Below are positions 1 through 7,526 of a DNA stretch of 64,000 nt, piece after piece. This stretch comes from Nitrospira sp. (GTDB lineage: Bacteria; Nitrospirota; Nitrospiria; Nitrospirales; Nitrospiraceae), in contig JAFEBH010000007.1 in NCBI GenBank assembly GCA_018242765.1, positions 1-64,000 of the forward strand. Direction: 5' to 3'. Position 1 is the first letter of the stretch; every line of letters starts with the position of its first letter. A program made the translations under genes and the position numbers. The notes beneath the pieces are model-generated. The model made no database searches. It was not told the DNA's origin and saw only the letters and a list, made by a program, of their open reading frames with translations.

Positions 1-1
1 C

Positions 2-82
2 AAGTCCGGGAAGGAAGTGGCCCGAATTCAGGTGGAAGAGCCGATCTACATTCGGCCTGCCGAACGGGTGTCCTGGTTGTAA
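2..82 (+). CDS. C-terminal tail of a protein cut by the window edge, possibly TsaB
   Basis: An open frame enters from the left edge and ends at a TAA. The last 26 residues include EEPIYIRPAERVSWL. The pattern 'P-hydrophobic-Y-hydrophobic-R-x-x-E' near a C-terminus is typical of TsaB (tRNA threonylcarbamoyladenosine synthesis), but such a short piece cannot prove it. A strong hairpin terminator follows within 30 bases, which supports this being the true end of a transcription unit. Confidence 0.4.
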   Translation, partial: KSGKEVARIQVEEPIYIRPAERVSWL

Positions 83-106
83 GTCTCAATTTGCTCCTTG
101 TTCGAG

Positions 107-141
107 AGAGGCGGAGTTCTTTGGGGACTCCGCCTCTGTTT
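107..141 (+). terminator. Rho-independent-type terminator
   Basis: A perfect 11-bp stem (AGAGGCGGAGT at 107-117 pairing with ACTCCGCCTCT at 127-137) encloses a 9-base loop and is followed by a short T-rich stretch (GTTT). It lies 25 bases after the stop of the leftmost gene. Confidence 0.75.
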
Positions 142-546
142 CGCTCAGCTCAGACCAACAGAGAGTTTTTATCATGCAGCGCCCGTTGAAATGGTGGATT
201 GGCCAAGTGACGTGCTGCAGAGGGGTCGGCAACTTGAGGAAACAGGCTCCCAACGTGATTGTCAAAAAATGAGGAGTAGTTCACACTCATTCGAAGTGAG
301 ATTTGAAGAATCTAAAAATGCTCACCAATGTGTTTCTTTTTTACCGGTGACCTCGTCAGCAGCATTGTGATGCTTGGCTCAGTGCGAACCCTCTCATTGC
401 CGCGTAATTAGGATTCTCGTAATTGGCTCGGCTCTTCCTGGTAAATTCTATACTGCCTCGCAAGTAGTTGCTCTTTCTTCCATGACGGGTTCAGCTGTAA
501 GCTTTGTCGCGTATGATCGTGGAATGGACCCACTGGAGGTAAATGA
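142..546. other. Intergenic stretch, nothing recognised
   Basis: About 400 bases without a convincing gene. Open frames here have no ribosome binding site and no recognisable motif, and one overlaps the terminator. The AT-richer part before 547 may hold the promoter of the following receiver-domain gene, but no clear -35/-10 pair was found. Confidence 0.4.
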
Positions 547-911
547 ATGAGGCGACATCGCATTTTGCTCGCAGACCTTCAATCACAGGTCTTCTGTCTT
601 CTCCGGAGCTTTCCCTTGGGTGACTACGATGTGGTGGGGCAGTCCACGACTGGCCCAATCTGTTTAATGCGGCCCTGTTGTTAATACCAGACATCGTGCT
701 CGTGAACATCGATATGATCAGGCTTCACGAGGCCAAAATCATGCGTGAACTGCGAAGAGCTGTTCCTAATTGTCGCGTGATCCTCAAGAGTTCTCAAAAC
801 AAGCCAGCACGCATGGTGGAGGCCTATGTAGCCGGTGCTTCAGTCTTCCTCTCTAAAGGAGATTCCCTCTCATTCCTTTCGGCCATTGAGGCCGTGACCG
901 ATCACTTGTGA
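547..911 (+). pseudogene. Frameshifted receiver (REC) domain protein
   Basis: Starting at ATG 547 the frame reads MRRHRILLADLQSQ, the first strand and acidic pocket of a CheY-like receiver, and runs to about residue 36. It then meets an early stop at 682-684. In another frame, from about 653 to the stop at 911, the rest of the domain continues: LIPDIVLVNID (phospho-acceptor strand), then AYVAGASVFLSKGD (the conserved Lys loop). Joined, the two pieces make one receiver of about 120 residues with no output domain. A single-base indel near 645-655 explains the break. The Asp position survives in the second half, so decay is recent, or the indel is a sequencing error. Confidence 0.75.
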
Positions 912-1062
912 AACAGGAAAGGAATGCGGCACTCTCAACGCGACAGTGATTTCATATTATTCGTGCTGCCAGACGACAATACGAATTTGGCAGTGATGGC
1001 CGCACAAACAAGTGAACATGGGTCTCTCGTCTCAAGCCTTGTAGCTTGGAGGATGACTCACC

Positions 1063-1670
1063 ATGGTTTGTGAGACGTACGATTTTGATTTGCTCAGCAT
1101 TGGGAGCGGGCCGCCATCCAAGCGGCAAAACTCGGCAAACGCGTCGCCGTCATTGAACGAAGGCGAATTCTGGACGGCGTCTGCGTAGAGACCGGCACGA
1201 TCCCCAGTAAGACGTTTCGCGAAGCCGTGCTGTCGTGCAATTCAGTAACAAGTCATTTCGAGCAGCATGTGGGCGACCGTTACCGGAGTCGTGCAACGGC
1301 AGCACAACTCTGTACTCGAGTCGAAAATGTCATGCGACGGGAGGTGGAAGTCGTTACATCCCCTACGAAAGGCATAGCACGCTATCGCGAGATCGCCCGT
1401 GGACAGATCCTTGACGATGACAGCGGGCTGGTGAAATTGCTGTTTCACCGTGAGAATCGACGGTTACTTGGGGTGTATGCCATCGGAACTGGAGCCACGG
1501 AATTAATCCATATTGCTCAGGCGGTACTCGACCTCGGTGGTGGATTGGACTATTTCTTGCGCACGGTCTCCAACTATCCGACGTTGGCCAAATGCTACAA
1601 GGTTGCGGCATTGGATGCACACAACAAACTCGCCATGGCGGCATCCTATCTGCCCAAGGATGTCCCATGA
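1063..1670 (+). pseudogene. sthA: Decayed soluble transhydrogenase (SthA-like), copy 1
   Basis: The frame starts at ATG 1063 behind a GGAGG-like site and reads YDFDLLSIGSGP, the FAD-binding start of the soluble pyridine nucleotide transhydrogenase/dihydrolipoamide dehydrogenase family. At about 1113 it shifts, losing a few codons of the GSGPGGQR motif, and continues as AAIQAAKLGKRVAVIERR and VCVETGTIPSKT. At about 1360 the protein jumps from the N-terminal FAD domain directly to the C-terminal dimerisation domain (ARYREIARGQIL, GTGATELIHIAQAV). Well over 200 central residues with the NAD site are missing. A second degenerate copy at 12.8 kb keeps those residues, confirming a deletion. The enzyme would equilibrate NADH and NADPH; this copy cannot work. 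Confidence 0.85.
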
Positions 1671-1680
1671 AGGTACAGAA

Positions 1681-1746
1681 ATGCGTTCCATTGTGCTGTG
1701 TCTCGTGCTCGGGATGCTCACCGCCTGTATGAAGACAGATCACTAG
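1681..1746 (+). pseudogene. Short lipoprotein gene truncated by the IS insertion
   Basis: Right after the sthA remnant, ATG 1681 opens a lipoprotein signal: MRSIVLCLVLGMLTAC, with Cys at the lipobox (LTAC). After five more codons the frame runs into the insertion sequence, whose first bases supply the TAG stop. The intact counterpart follows the second sthA remnant at 14242. The pair therefore looks like a duplicated sthA-lipoprotein cassette, and this copy was cut by the IS. Confidence 0.7.
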
Positions 1747-1760
1747 ACCTCTTGCATAAC
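1745..1760 (+). repeat. Left terminal inverted repeat of the IS5-family element
   Basis: AGACCTCTTGCATAAC, exact reverse complement of 2660-2675. Confidence 0.9.
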
Positions 1761-1831
1761 CATGCTTTCAGGCTTCCCACGCCTGTTGGAATCTGTTTCC
1801 AGGCTCTCCACTGGACAGAGGAGGCACAGTC

Positions 1832-2658
1832 ATGGAAATACAGGGGGTTGAAGGCCTGCCGGATGCGACGTTTCGGCGGCTGACGGAGGTTCGGAAGCAA
1901 GCAGTTCTTGAGATGATGTCTGCTCTGCACACCACTGAGGCTCGTCGCAAAGCGCGGGGTGGGAAGCCGAATCCTTTGGCCATCGCAACGCGACTTGTGA
2001 TGACGCCGGAGGACTGGCGGGAATACCGGACGTATCTCCACATTGGGCACAGCTACGGAGTCCGTGAGAGTACGGCCTCTCGCAACATCCGTTGGTGCGA
2101 GGACACGCTCATCAAGCGTGGGGCGTTCACGCTTGCCTGGCAGGAAAGCCCTCGTCACCAGCGACCGAACGTATGAGATCGTCCTCATCGACGCGACGGA
2201 AACGCCCGTGGAACGACCCCAAAAAACAGCGTCGCCACTACTCGGGCAAGAAAAAACGCCATACGCTGAAGACCCAGCTCGTCGTCGACAAAGCAATGGG
2301 CACGATCATTTGCCTAGCGCATGCCGCCGGCCGGCGGCAGGACTTCCGCTTGCTCAAGGAATTCGGCGTGAGGCTCCATCCCGCCACCCATGCCGTCACG
2401 GATACCGGCTACCTGGGCCTACAGAAACTGCATGGCAACAGTACAATGCCGAAACAGCGCAGCAAAAAGAATCCTCTGACTGCGGACGACAAGCGACACA
2501 ACCGTGCCATCTCCAGAGACCGCATCCTCGCAGAGCACGTCATTGGCGCTGTGAAACGCTTCAAGATCGTTTCCAACCGATATCGAAACCGCAGAACGCG
2601 CGTTGGCCTACGCTTTACGCTCATTGCTGCAGCGTACAACCAGGACTTGTCACCATGA
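1832..2658 (+). pseudogene. IS5-family transposase with two frameshifts
   Basis: The coding region falls in three frames. The first (ATG 1832 to about 2133) holds the N-terminal helix-turn-helix part, including GVRESTASRNIRW. The second (about 2133-2222) carries the first catalytic Asp in LIDATETPVERP. The third (about 2222-2658) carries HYSGKKKRHTLKTQ, DTGYLGL (second Asp region) and AEHVIGAVKRFK (Glu region), ending before the right repeat. The second switch falls on the run CCCCAAAAAAC, a possible slippage site; the first has no such run. Both switches are +1 and the middle frame is needed for the first catalytic residue, so I read this as a dead transposase rather than programmed frameshifting. 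The ISL2-type group is the closest match by motif. Confidence 0.75.
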
Positions 2659-2659
2659 A

Positions 2660-2675
2660 GTTATGCAAGAGGTCT
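2660..2675 (-). repeat. Right terminal inverted repeat of the IS5-family element
   Basis: GTTATGCAAGAGGTCT, exact reverse complement of 1745-1760. Confidence 0.9.
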
Positions 2676-2872
2676 AATAACCGCAGACTAGATGAACGAT
2701 GATGTGCACGGTATTTCGGCAGCCTCGTAACTTTTCGAAAAAGACCTGAGATTTTCACTAGTGACACTTTCGCCAAAAGGTCGTTATGCTGGAATAGCTG
2801 CTGATGCATGAGCTCAGCGCATGGGAGGCCTTGATCAAGGTCGCGTTTGATGAGACTAACAGGTTATCGGGA

Positions 2873-2967
2873 AAGACATCCAGCGGCGTTCTCGCAACGA
2901 TTAGAGGCACAACATTCGGCCCAGAGTACGCTCCACCTTTTCGCTGGCGGCGGCCTTGCTGGACGGT
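2873..2967 (-). repeat. Dispersed intergenic repeat, copy A
   Basis: Read on the minus strand it contains CCGTCCAGCAAGGCCG, then CCAGCGAAAAGG, GGAGCGTACTCTG, and ends in TTGCGAGAACGCCGCTGGAT. The same order of blocks occurs at 43509-43607 (minus) and 53860-53986 (plus). The rest of 2677-3165, between the IS and the kinase gene, shows no other gene. Confidence 0.75.
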
Positions 2968-3165
2968 ATTGGGTCGCATCCTGCACGGCTAGTCAGTGTC
3001 GTTTTGCCCTCGATATCCATGACGGCAGCATGGGTCAACATGAATTGTTCCGCAATCGGCTAAGAAGCACAAACTATAGGGTGCTCAATATAAAGAGATA
3101 CGAATTCCTCCTTCTTGATGGAGAATTATGCGGCAGACCATGAATACAACCTGAGTGGTAGCTTT

Positions 3166-4332
3166 ATGTCTCACATCAATGTCCCCTTGTTGCCTCTCAT
3201 CATCATGCTTGGCGTCGGCCTGTTCAGTTTTGATCTCTATCTCCCGCGTGGGCTAGGTAATGGAGTGCTCTACGGGGGACTGGTTATCCTCTCCTTTCTG
3301 CTCCCGTATCGAAAAGCCCCACTCATCACTGCGGCAATCTGTTCCATACTCGACTTGGGTGGCATCATGCTGGGCTCACCCATTCAACCCGTCCCGCTTT
3401 GGATACTTGTACTCAATCGACTGTTCAGCCTAACAGCTATCTGGTTGCCGTTGTTATTCTTCCTGCATCGCCGAAGAGCCGAGGAGGCACTCCAGTTGGC
3501 CCATGACGACCTCGAGGCGCGAGTGGACGCACGAACGCATCAATTAGCCACTCTCAATCAATCCTTGATAACCGAGATCGCCGAACGCAAAGAGACGGAA
3601 CGGTCGTTGCGTGCGAGCGAAGCCATGTTGCAAGCCAGAGAACGACAACTTCAGCAGAACCAGGAGGATTTGCGAGCACTGGCAGGGCAACTCTTGACGG
3701 CGCAGGAGGAAGATCGTCGGAGAATCTCCCGCGACTTACACGACGACGTCAATCAACGACTTGCGATGCTCACAATGGATCTGCGGCAGATGGAGAAAAC
3801 TCCGTTTACCGATCCTGACCATCAGCGGACAGAGATTTGCCGGGTTTCCGAACGCCTCACCGCTGTTTCTGACGATGTGCGTCGAATGGCCTATCGCTTT
3901 CATCCGTCCATCTTGGATGATTTGGGGCTGGTGAAAGCTGTGCGTCGCTTGGTCGACGACTTTTCAGCCCAGACAGGCATCAAGAGTACCTATGCGTACA
4001 ATGATCCCGTCGCGTCGCTGCCGGCCGAAGTCACTATCTGCATCTTTCGGGTCGTGCAAGAAAGTCTCAGCAACATCGCCCGGCATGCTCGGGCTTCACA
4101 TGTCGAAGTAGAGCTGAGCTGCGAGGAAGAGAAAGTCGACGTTTGCATTCATGATGACGGCATGGGGTTTGATGTCAAGCAGTCGAGCATGCCCGGTGGA
4201 CATCTGGGATTGTTGAGCATGAAAGAGCGTGCGCGCTTGGCGAAAGGTGCTTTAGAGGTGACGTCGACACCGGGACACGGTACCCGTATCCGAGTTGAGA
4301 TTCCACTTGCTCAAGGAGGACGCCATGCCTAA
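3166..4332 (+). CDS. Membrane sensor histidine kinase, NarL/HisKA_3 type
   Basis: The protein senses an unknown signal and phosphorylates the regulator encoded immediately after it. From ATG 3166 (389 residues) the first ~110 residues form about four membrane helices, followed by a coiled-coil linker. The HisKA_3 phosphorylation site is RDLHDDVNQ (His192) and the ATPase domain has an N-box (QESLSNIARHARA), HDDGMGFD and GHLGLLSMKERA. ATG 3166 sits directly before the first membrane helix, as in the paralogous kinase at 21.7 kb; a longer TTG/ATG start at 3115/3118 has no ribosome binding site. The stop codon overlaps the regulator's start by 8 bases, so the two are translationally coupled. No periplasmic sensor domain is evident. 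Confidence 0.88.
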   Translation: MSHINVPLLPLIIMLGVGLFSFDLYLPRGLGNGVLYGGLVILSFLLPYRKAPLITAAICSILDLGGIMLGSPIQPVPLWILVLNRLFSLTAIWLPLLFFLHRRRAEEALQLAHDDLEARVDARTHQLATLNQSLITEIAERKETERSLRASEAMLQARERQLQQNQEDLRALAGQLLTAQEEDRRRISRDLHDDVNQRLAMLTMDLRQMEKTPFTDPDHQRTEICRVSERLTAVSDDVRRMAYRFHPSILDDLGLVKAVRRLVDDFSAQTGIKSTYAYNDPVASLPAEVTICIFRVVQESLSNIARHARASHVEVELSCEEEKVDVCIHDDGMGFDVKQSSMPGGHLGLLSMKERARLAKGALEVTSTPGHGTRIRVEIPLAQGGRHA

Positions 4333-4969
4333 GCCGCGCGTTCTGTTGGCTGACGATCACCGCCTCGTGCTGGAGGGGTTTCGTCGTATTCTCGAAGGGC
4401 AGTATGAGCTGGTCGGCGCCGTCGAAGACGGACGCGCGCTGTTGGACATCGCGAAGAAACTTCAGCCCGACATTGTGATTCTCGACCTGTCTATGCCGTT
4501 ACTGAACGGGATTGATGCGACGACTCGACTGAGGAAGATTTGTCCGAGCACCAAAATCATCATCGTTACCATGCACGCGGACAAGGACTATGTCCGATCC
4601 GCGTTTGAAGCAGGAGCCTCGGCCTATGTGCTCAAACGTTCGGCAGTGGATGAATTGGAGCAAGCGATTCAGGCGGTGCTTGCGGGGCGTGCATATATTA
4701 CGTCGCTGATTACCAAAGACATGATCGATGCGTTTCTTTGTAAAGGATCGGACACTCCGACTGAGGCACGCATTCTCACCACGCGTCAGCGGGAAGTGTT
4801 GCAGTTGCTGGCCGAAGGACGGACGGCAAAGGAAATTGCGAATCTTTTGAATGTTTCATCACGAACGGTTGAGTTTCATAAGGGCCAGATTCTGCTGCAG
4901 CTCAATCTGCAGACTACTGCAGATTTGATCAAATACGCTTTGACCCACGGGATCGTGGACGCTTCCTAA
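4325..4969 (+). CDS. Two-component response regulator, NarL/LuxR family
   Basis: This is the partner of the kinase at 3166. ATG 4325 follows AAGGAGG with ideal spacing. The receiver domain has the acidic pair in LLADDH, the phospho-acceptor Asp54 in VILDLSMP and the Lys in YVLKRS. A linker leads to a LuxR-type helix-turn-helix: LTTRQREVLQLLAEG, TAKEIANLLNVSSRTVEFHK. It should bind DNA as a phosphorylated dimer; the target is unknown, though an RND efflux operon lies about 1 kb downstream on the same strand. At 214 residues it has normal family length. Confidence 0.92.
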   Translation: MPKPRVLLADDHRLVLEGFRRILEGQYELVGAVEDGRALLDIAKKLQPDIVILDLSMPLLNGIDATTRLRKICPSTKIIIVTMHADKDYVRSAFEAGASAYVLKRSAVDELEQAIQAVLAGRAYITSLITKDMIDAFLCKGSDTPTEARILTTRQREVLQLLAEGRTAKEIANLLNVSSRTVEFHKGQILLQLNLQTTADLIKYALTHGIVDAS

Positions 4970-5100
4970 CAGTCCTCAGAAAAACTCTTTTTCAGAAGCC
5001 CTCCCATGCGTTGAGATCACGGAGTGTTGTTTTTTGAGAGATGGCGGATGCGTTGTGACGGATCAGAGCGGTCGAGTGTGATCGGACTCATATATCCCCT

Positions 5101-5583
5101 CTGTCCAGTAGCTTTGAAATACGAATGAGGTTCAATCAGCGTGCCATCGACGGAGAAATGTTTCTCCGACACCTAGGAGGTGACGTCGGTATGATGCAAC
5201 AGTGTTTTCATGAAGCAGGTGAACATATCGCCTTGCTGCAATCGCTCGCGATTCTTTGTAAACGTCGTCGCATCCCGCACCCGCATCGCCCGGCGTAAGC
5301 CCTACAAGCCGACGGCACAGCCGTGTGCCGTCAAGCTGCTCCATCAGTGATCGTTCACTCGAACACCGTAAGATACTTGCAGTCGCAGCGTGCTCAGCGA
5401 CTGTGCCGGTGGAATCAATAGGTGTTCTGTCGGTGAATATAGGCTGTGGAATTCCGTGTTTAGTCTGCTGAATACCTCCCGCACAAGCTTGCGCATAGTG
5501 CGCAACGGATGCGTTGCCGTGATCCGTTGCCCTGGTGATATATAGGAAAACAATTGTCTCTGCCCCTCACATCTTTCTCCCAT
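5101..5583 (-). pseudogene. Remnant of an IS5-family transposase
   Basis: On the minus strand from ATG 5583 the frame reads MGERCEGQRQLFSYIS, then HPLRTMRKLVREVFSRLN, a typical N-terminus of IS5-family transposases. It changes frame at about 5344 to MEQLDGTRLCRRLVGLTP (intact relatives read MEQLDYNLLFRWFVGL). Further on, near 5150, the catalytic SVDGTLIE appears in yet another frame. The sequence stops resembling the family at about 5101, so the C-terminal half with the other catalytic residues is gone. No terminal repeats were found. This element differs from the IS at 1744-2676. Confidence 0.75.
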
Positions 5584-6008
5584 GATCAACCTGTTGTGCT
5601 TCAGAGTAACAGAATTTCATGTTGCACACTGCTTTGGGCAGGTCGTTCAGCAAACTGCTCGTGGATCTTGCCCGACCGATCGATCTCGTAATAATTCCCT
5701 GCTCTCCTTCTGAATTTACGAGTTCCTCCCATCTGCTTCTTACGCTATTACAGTAAATAGTTGTTTGTGAATTTATTTTTGGGAATTCAATGTTCGTACG
5801 AAAGATACAAGAAAGTGAGAATCCCCAAGGCCTCGCACCGAGTAAATGGATTGGGTGCACTCATCGCGAGCACAGTTGGGCCGGAGATCGTCCCTGCGGT
5901 CGAAGGTCATCAGGCGTAGTGCGAACAGTAACAAGATTCCGCGGAGAAGGTGATGGCATTGTGAGGACTCCGCTGTCATCCCCCGAAGGGAGATAGGAGG
6001 TAGAACCT
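5584..6008. other. Leader region before the RND operon, no gene recognised
   Basis: About 425 bases between the IS remnant and the first RND gene. Part around 5740-5800 is AT-rich and could carry the operon promoter, but no convincing consensus pair was found. GGAGGT just before 6009 is the ribosome binding site of the permease gene. Confidence 0.4.
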
Positions 6009-7526
6009 ATGAACAAGATCGTTCTCATTGCACTCCGTAGGCCGTACACTTTCGTGGTCATGTGTATTCTCATTATCTTATTTGGAGGGCTGACGGTTGA
6101 GCATATGCCGACCGATGTCTTCCCGAATATCACGATTCCGGTCACCTCCATCGTCTGGATCTACTCCGGCATGCTGCCGCAGAAGGTAGAAGGGCGTATC
6201 ACCTATCTGTTTGAACGGTTCATGACCTCGACCGTGGAAGGCATCAAGTACATCCGAAGTCAGTCTTACTTCGGGAGCAGCATCACCAACGTGTATCTGC
6301 AGGACAACGTAGATGTAGGGAGAGCCGAAGCCGATATCGTGGGCATTGCGCAGAACGTCGTCAAGGCGTTGCCGCCGGACATTTCCCCGCCCATGGTCAT
6401 GCGTCTCGCGCCGTCCTCCATTCCGGTAGCCATGCTCCAAATCAGCTCCGATGATATGACGCCGGCGGAGCTCTATAACCTCACCTACATGCGCATTCGC
6501 CCCCTCTTGGTGACGGTCCCGGGAATTGTACTCCCTCATCCGTACGGGGGCCAGGATATGCAGGTCATGGTCAACCTCGATCCCCAGAAGATGCTCGCCC
6601 GCAACCTTACGCCGAGAGACATTCACGATATCCTCATGAAGCAGTACCTTGTACTGCCGTCTGGTGACGTCAAAATCAGCGCCACGGATTGGATCGTGCA
6701 GACGAATGCGTCACCCTTGAAGGTCAATGATTTTTCCGATATTCCCATCAAGCGGGAAGGTAATGCGTTCGTCTACCTGCGTGACGTGGCTTCGGTGCGT
6801 CTCATGGGACGAGTCCAACAGAACGCGGTGCTGGTAAAGGGCAAACAGACCGTCATTCTGGTCGCAATGAAGAGCACGGAAGCCTCGACCCTGGACGTGG
6901 TCAATGGGATCAAGAAGATGATCCCACGCGCCGAGGCAGTTTCTCCGGCTGGCGTGAAAATCAGACTTCTGAGCGACGCCTCGACATTCGTGAAGGATGC
7001 GATCTCCGACGTGCTCCATGAAATGCTGACGGCCGGCGCGTTGGTCGGCGTCATCGTGCTGCTGTTGCTCGGTTCCTGGCGGGCCACCGTCATCGTGTGG
7101 GTCTCGATCCCATTGTCCATTCTCACGGCGATCATCGGTCTGCATTGGCTCGAAGAAACAATCAATGTCATGACCTTGGGCGGTCTGGCTCTGGCCGTCG
7201 GGATTCTGGTCGACGATGCGACCGTGATGATCGAGAACATCGATCGCCATATCGAGATGGGGAAGCAGCTGGAACAGGCCATCATCGACGCCGCCAATGA
7301 GATCGTCGTCCCCACGCTCGTCGCGACCCTCTGCATCGCGATCGCGTGGTTCCCGCTCTTTGGGCTCACCGGGACTGCGGGCTATCTATTCAAGCCCATG
7401 GCGGAGGCGGTCATGATTGCAATGATCGCATCGTTCATCTTGTCGCGCACGTTGGTGCCGACCATGGCGAAATATATGTTGGATGCTCATTCTGAGAAAG
7501 GGTCACCACATGTCGCAACCACATGA
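6009..7526 (+). CDS. RND efflux permease, N-terminal half (split gene)
   Basis: This encodes the first half of a proton-driven RND efflux pump of the inner membrane. ATG 6009 follows GGAGGT. The 505 residues contain the first membrane helix, the first periplasmic porter region (MPTDVFPNITIPVTS onward) and helices 2-6 with the proton-relay motif LVDDATVMIEN. The frame ends in the cytoplasmic linker between helices 6 and 7, where the two RND repeats meet. Helices 7-12 follow in the next frame with a 17-base overlap, and together the two make about 1075 residues, the normal length of one permease. Either a frameshift has split the gene or the pump works as two subunits. Substrate unknown. Confidence 0.85.
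   Translation: MNKIVLIALRRPYTFVVMCILIILFGGLTVEHMPTDVFPNITIPVTSIVWIYSGMLPQKVEGRITYLFERFMTSTVEGIKYIRSQSYFGSSITNVYLQDNVDVGRAEADIVGIAQNVVKALPPDISPPMVMRLAPSSIPVAMLQISSDDMTPAELYNLTYMRIRPLLVTVPGIVLPHPYGGQDMQVMVNLDPQKMLARNLTPRDIHDILMKQYLVLPSGDVKISATDWIVQTNASPLKVNDFSDIPIKREGNAFVYLRDVASVRLMGRVQQNAVLVKGKQTVILVAMKSTEASTLDVVNGIKKMIPRAEAVSPAGVKIRLLSDASTFVKDAISDVLHEMLTAGALVGVIVLLLLGSWRATVIVWVSIPLSILTAIIGLHWLEETINVMTLGGLALAVGILVDDATVMIENIDRHIEMGKQLEQAIIDAANEIVVPTLVATLCIAIAWFPLFGLTGTAGYLFKPMAEAVMIAMIASFILSRTLVPTMAKYMLDAHSEKGSPHVATT

Larger units (their letters stand above)
1744..2676 (+). mobile_element. IS5-family insertion sequence
   Basis: The element is bounded by perfect inverted repeats AGACCTCTTGCATAAC (1745-1760) and GTTATGCAAGAGGTCT (2660-2675). 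Both ends are flanked so that a TA dinucleotide could be the target duplication (TA at 1744-1745 and 2675-2676). In that reading the element proper is 1746-2674, about 929 bp. Inside is a transposase in three frame segments with IS5-type DDE signatures. It sits in the lipoprotein gene behind sthA copy 1. Confidence 0.85.

Noticed and set aside
98..370. 90-codon open frame after the first terminator
   Set aside because: It overlaps the terminator hairpin, has no ribosome binding site and no recognisable motif.
6078..7369. Long antisense open frames opposite the first RND permease
   Set aside because: They mirror the codon structure of the true gene; His/Asp/Arg-rich translations are typical antisense shadows.
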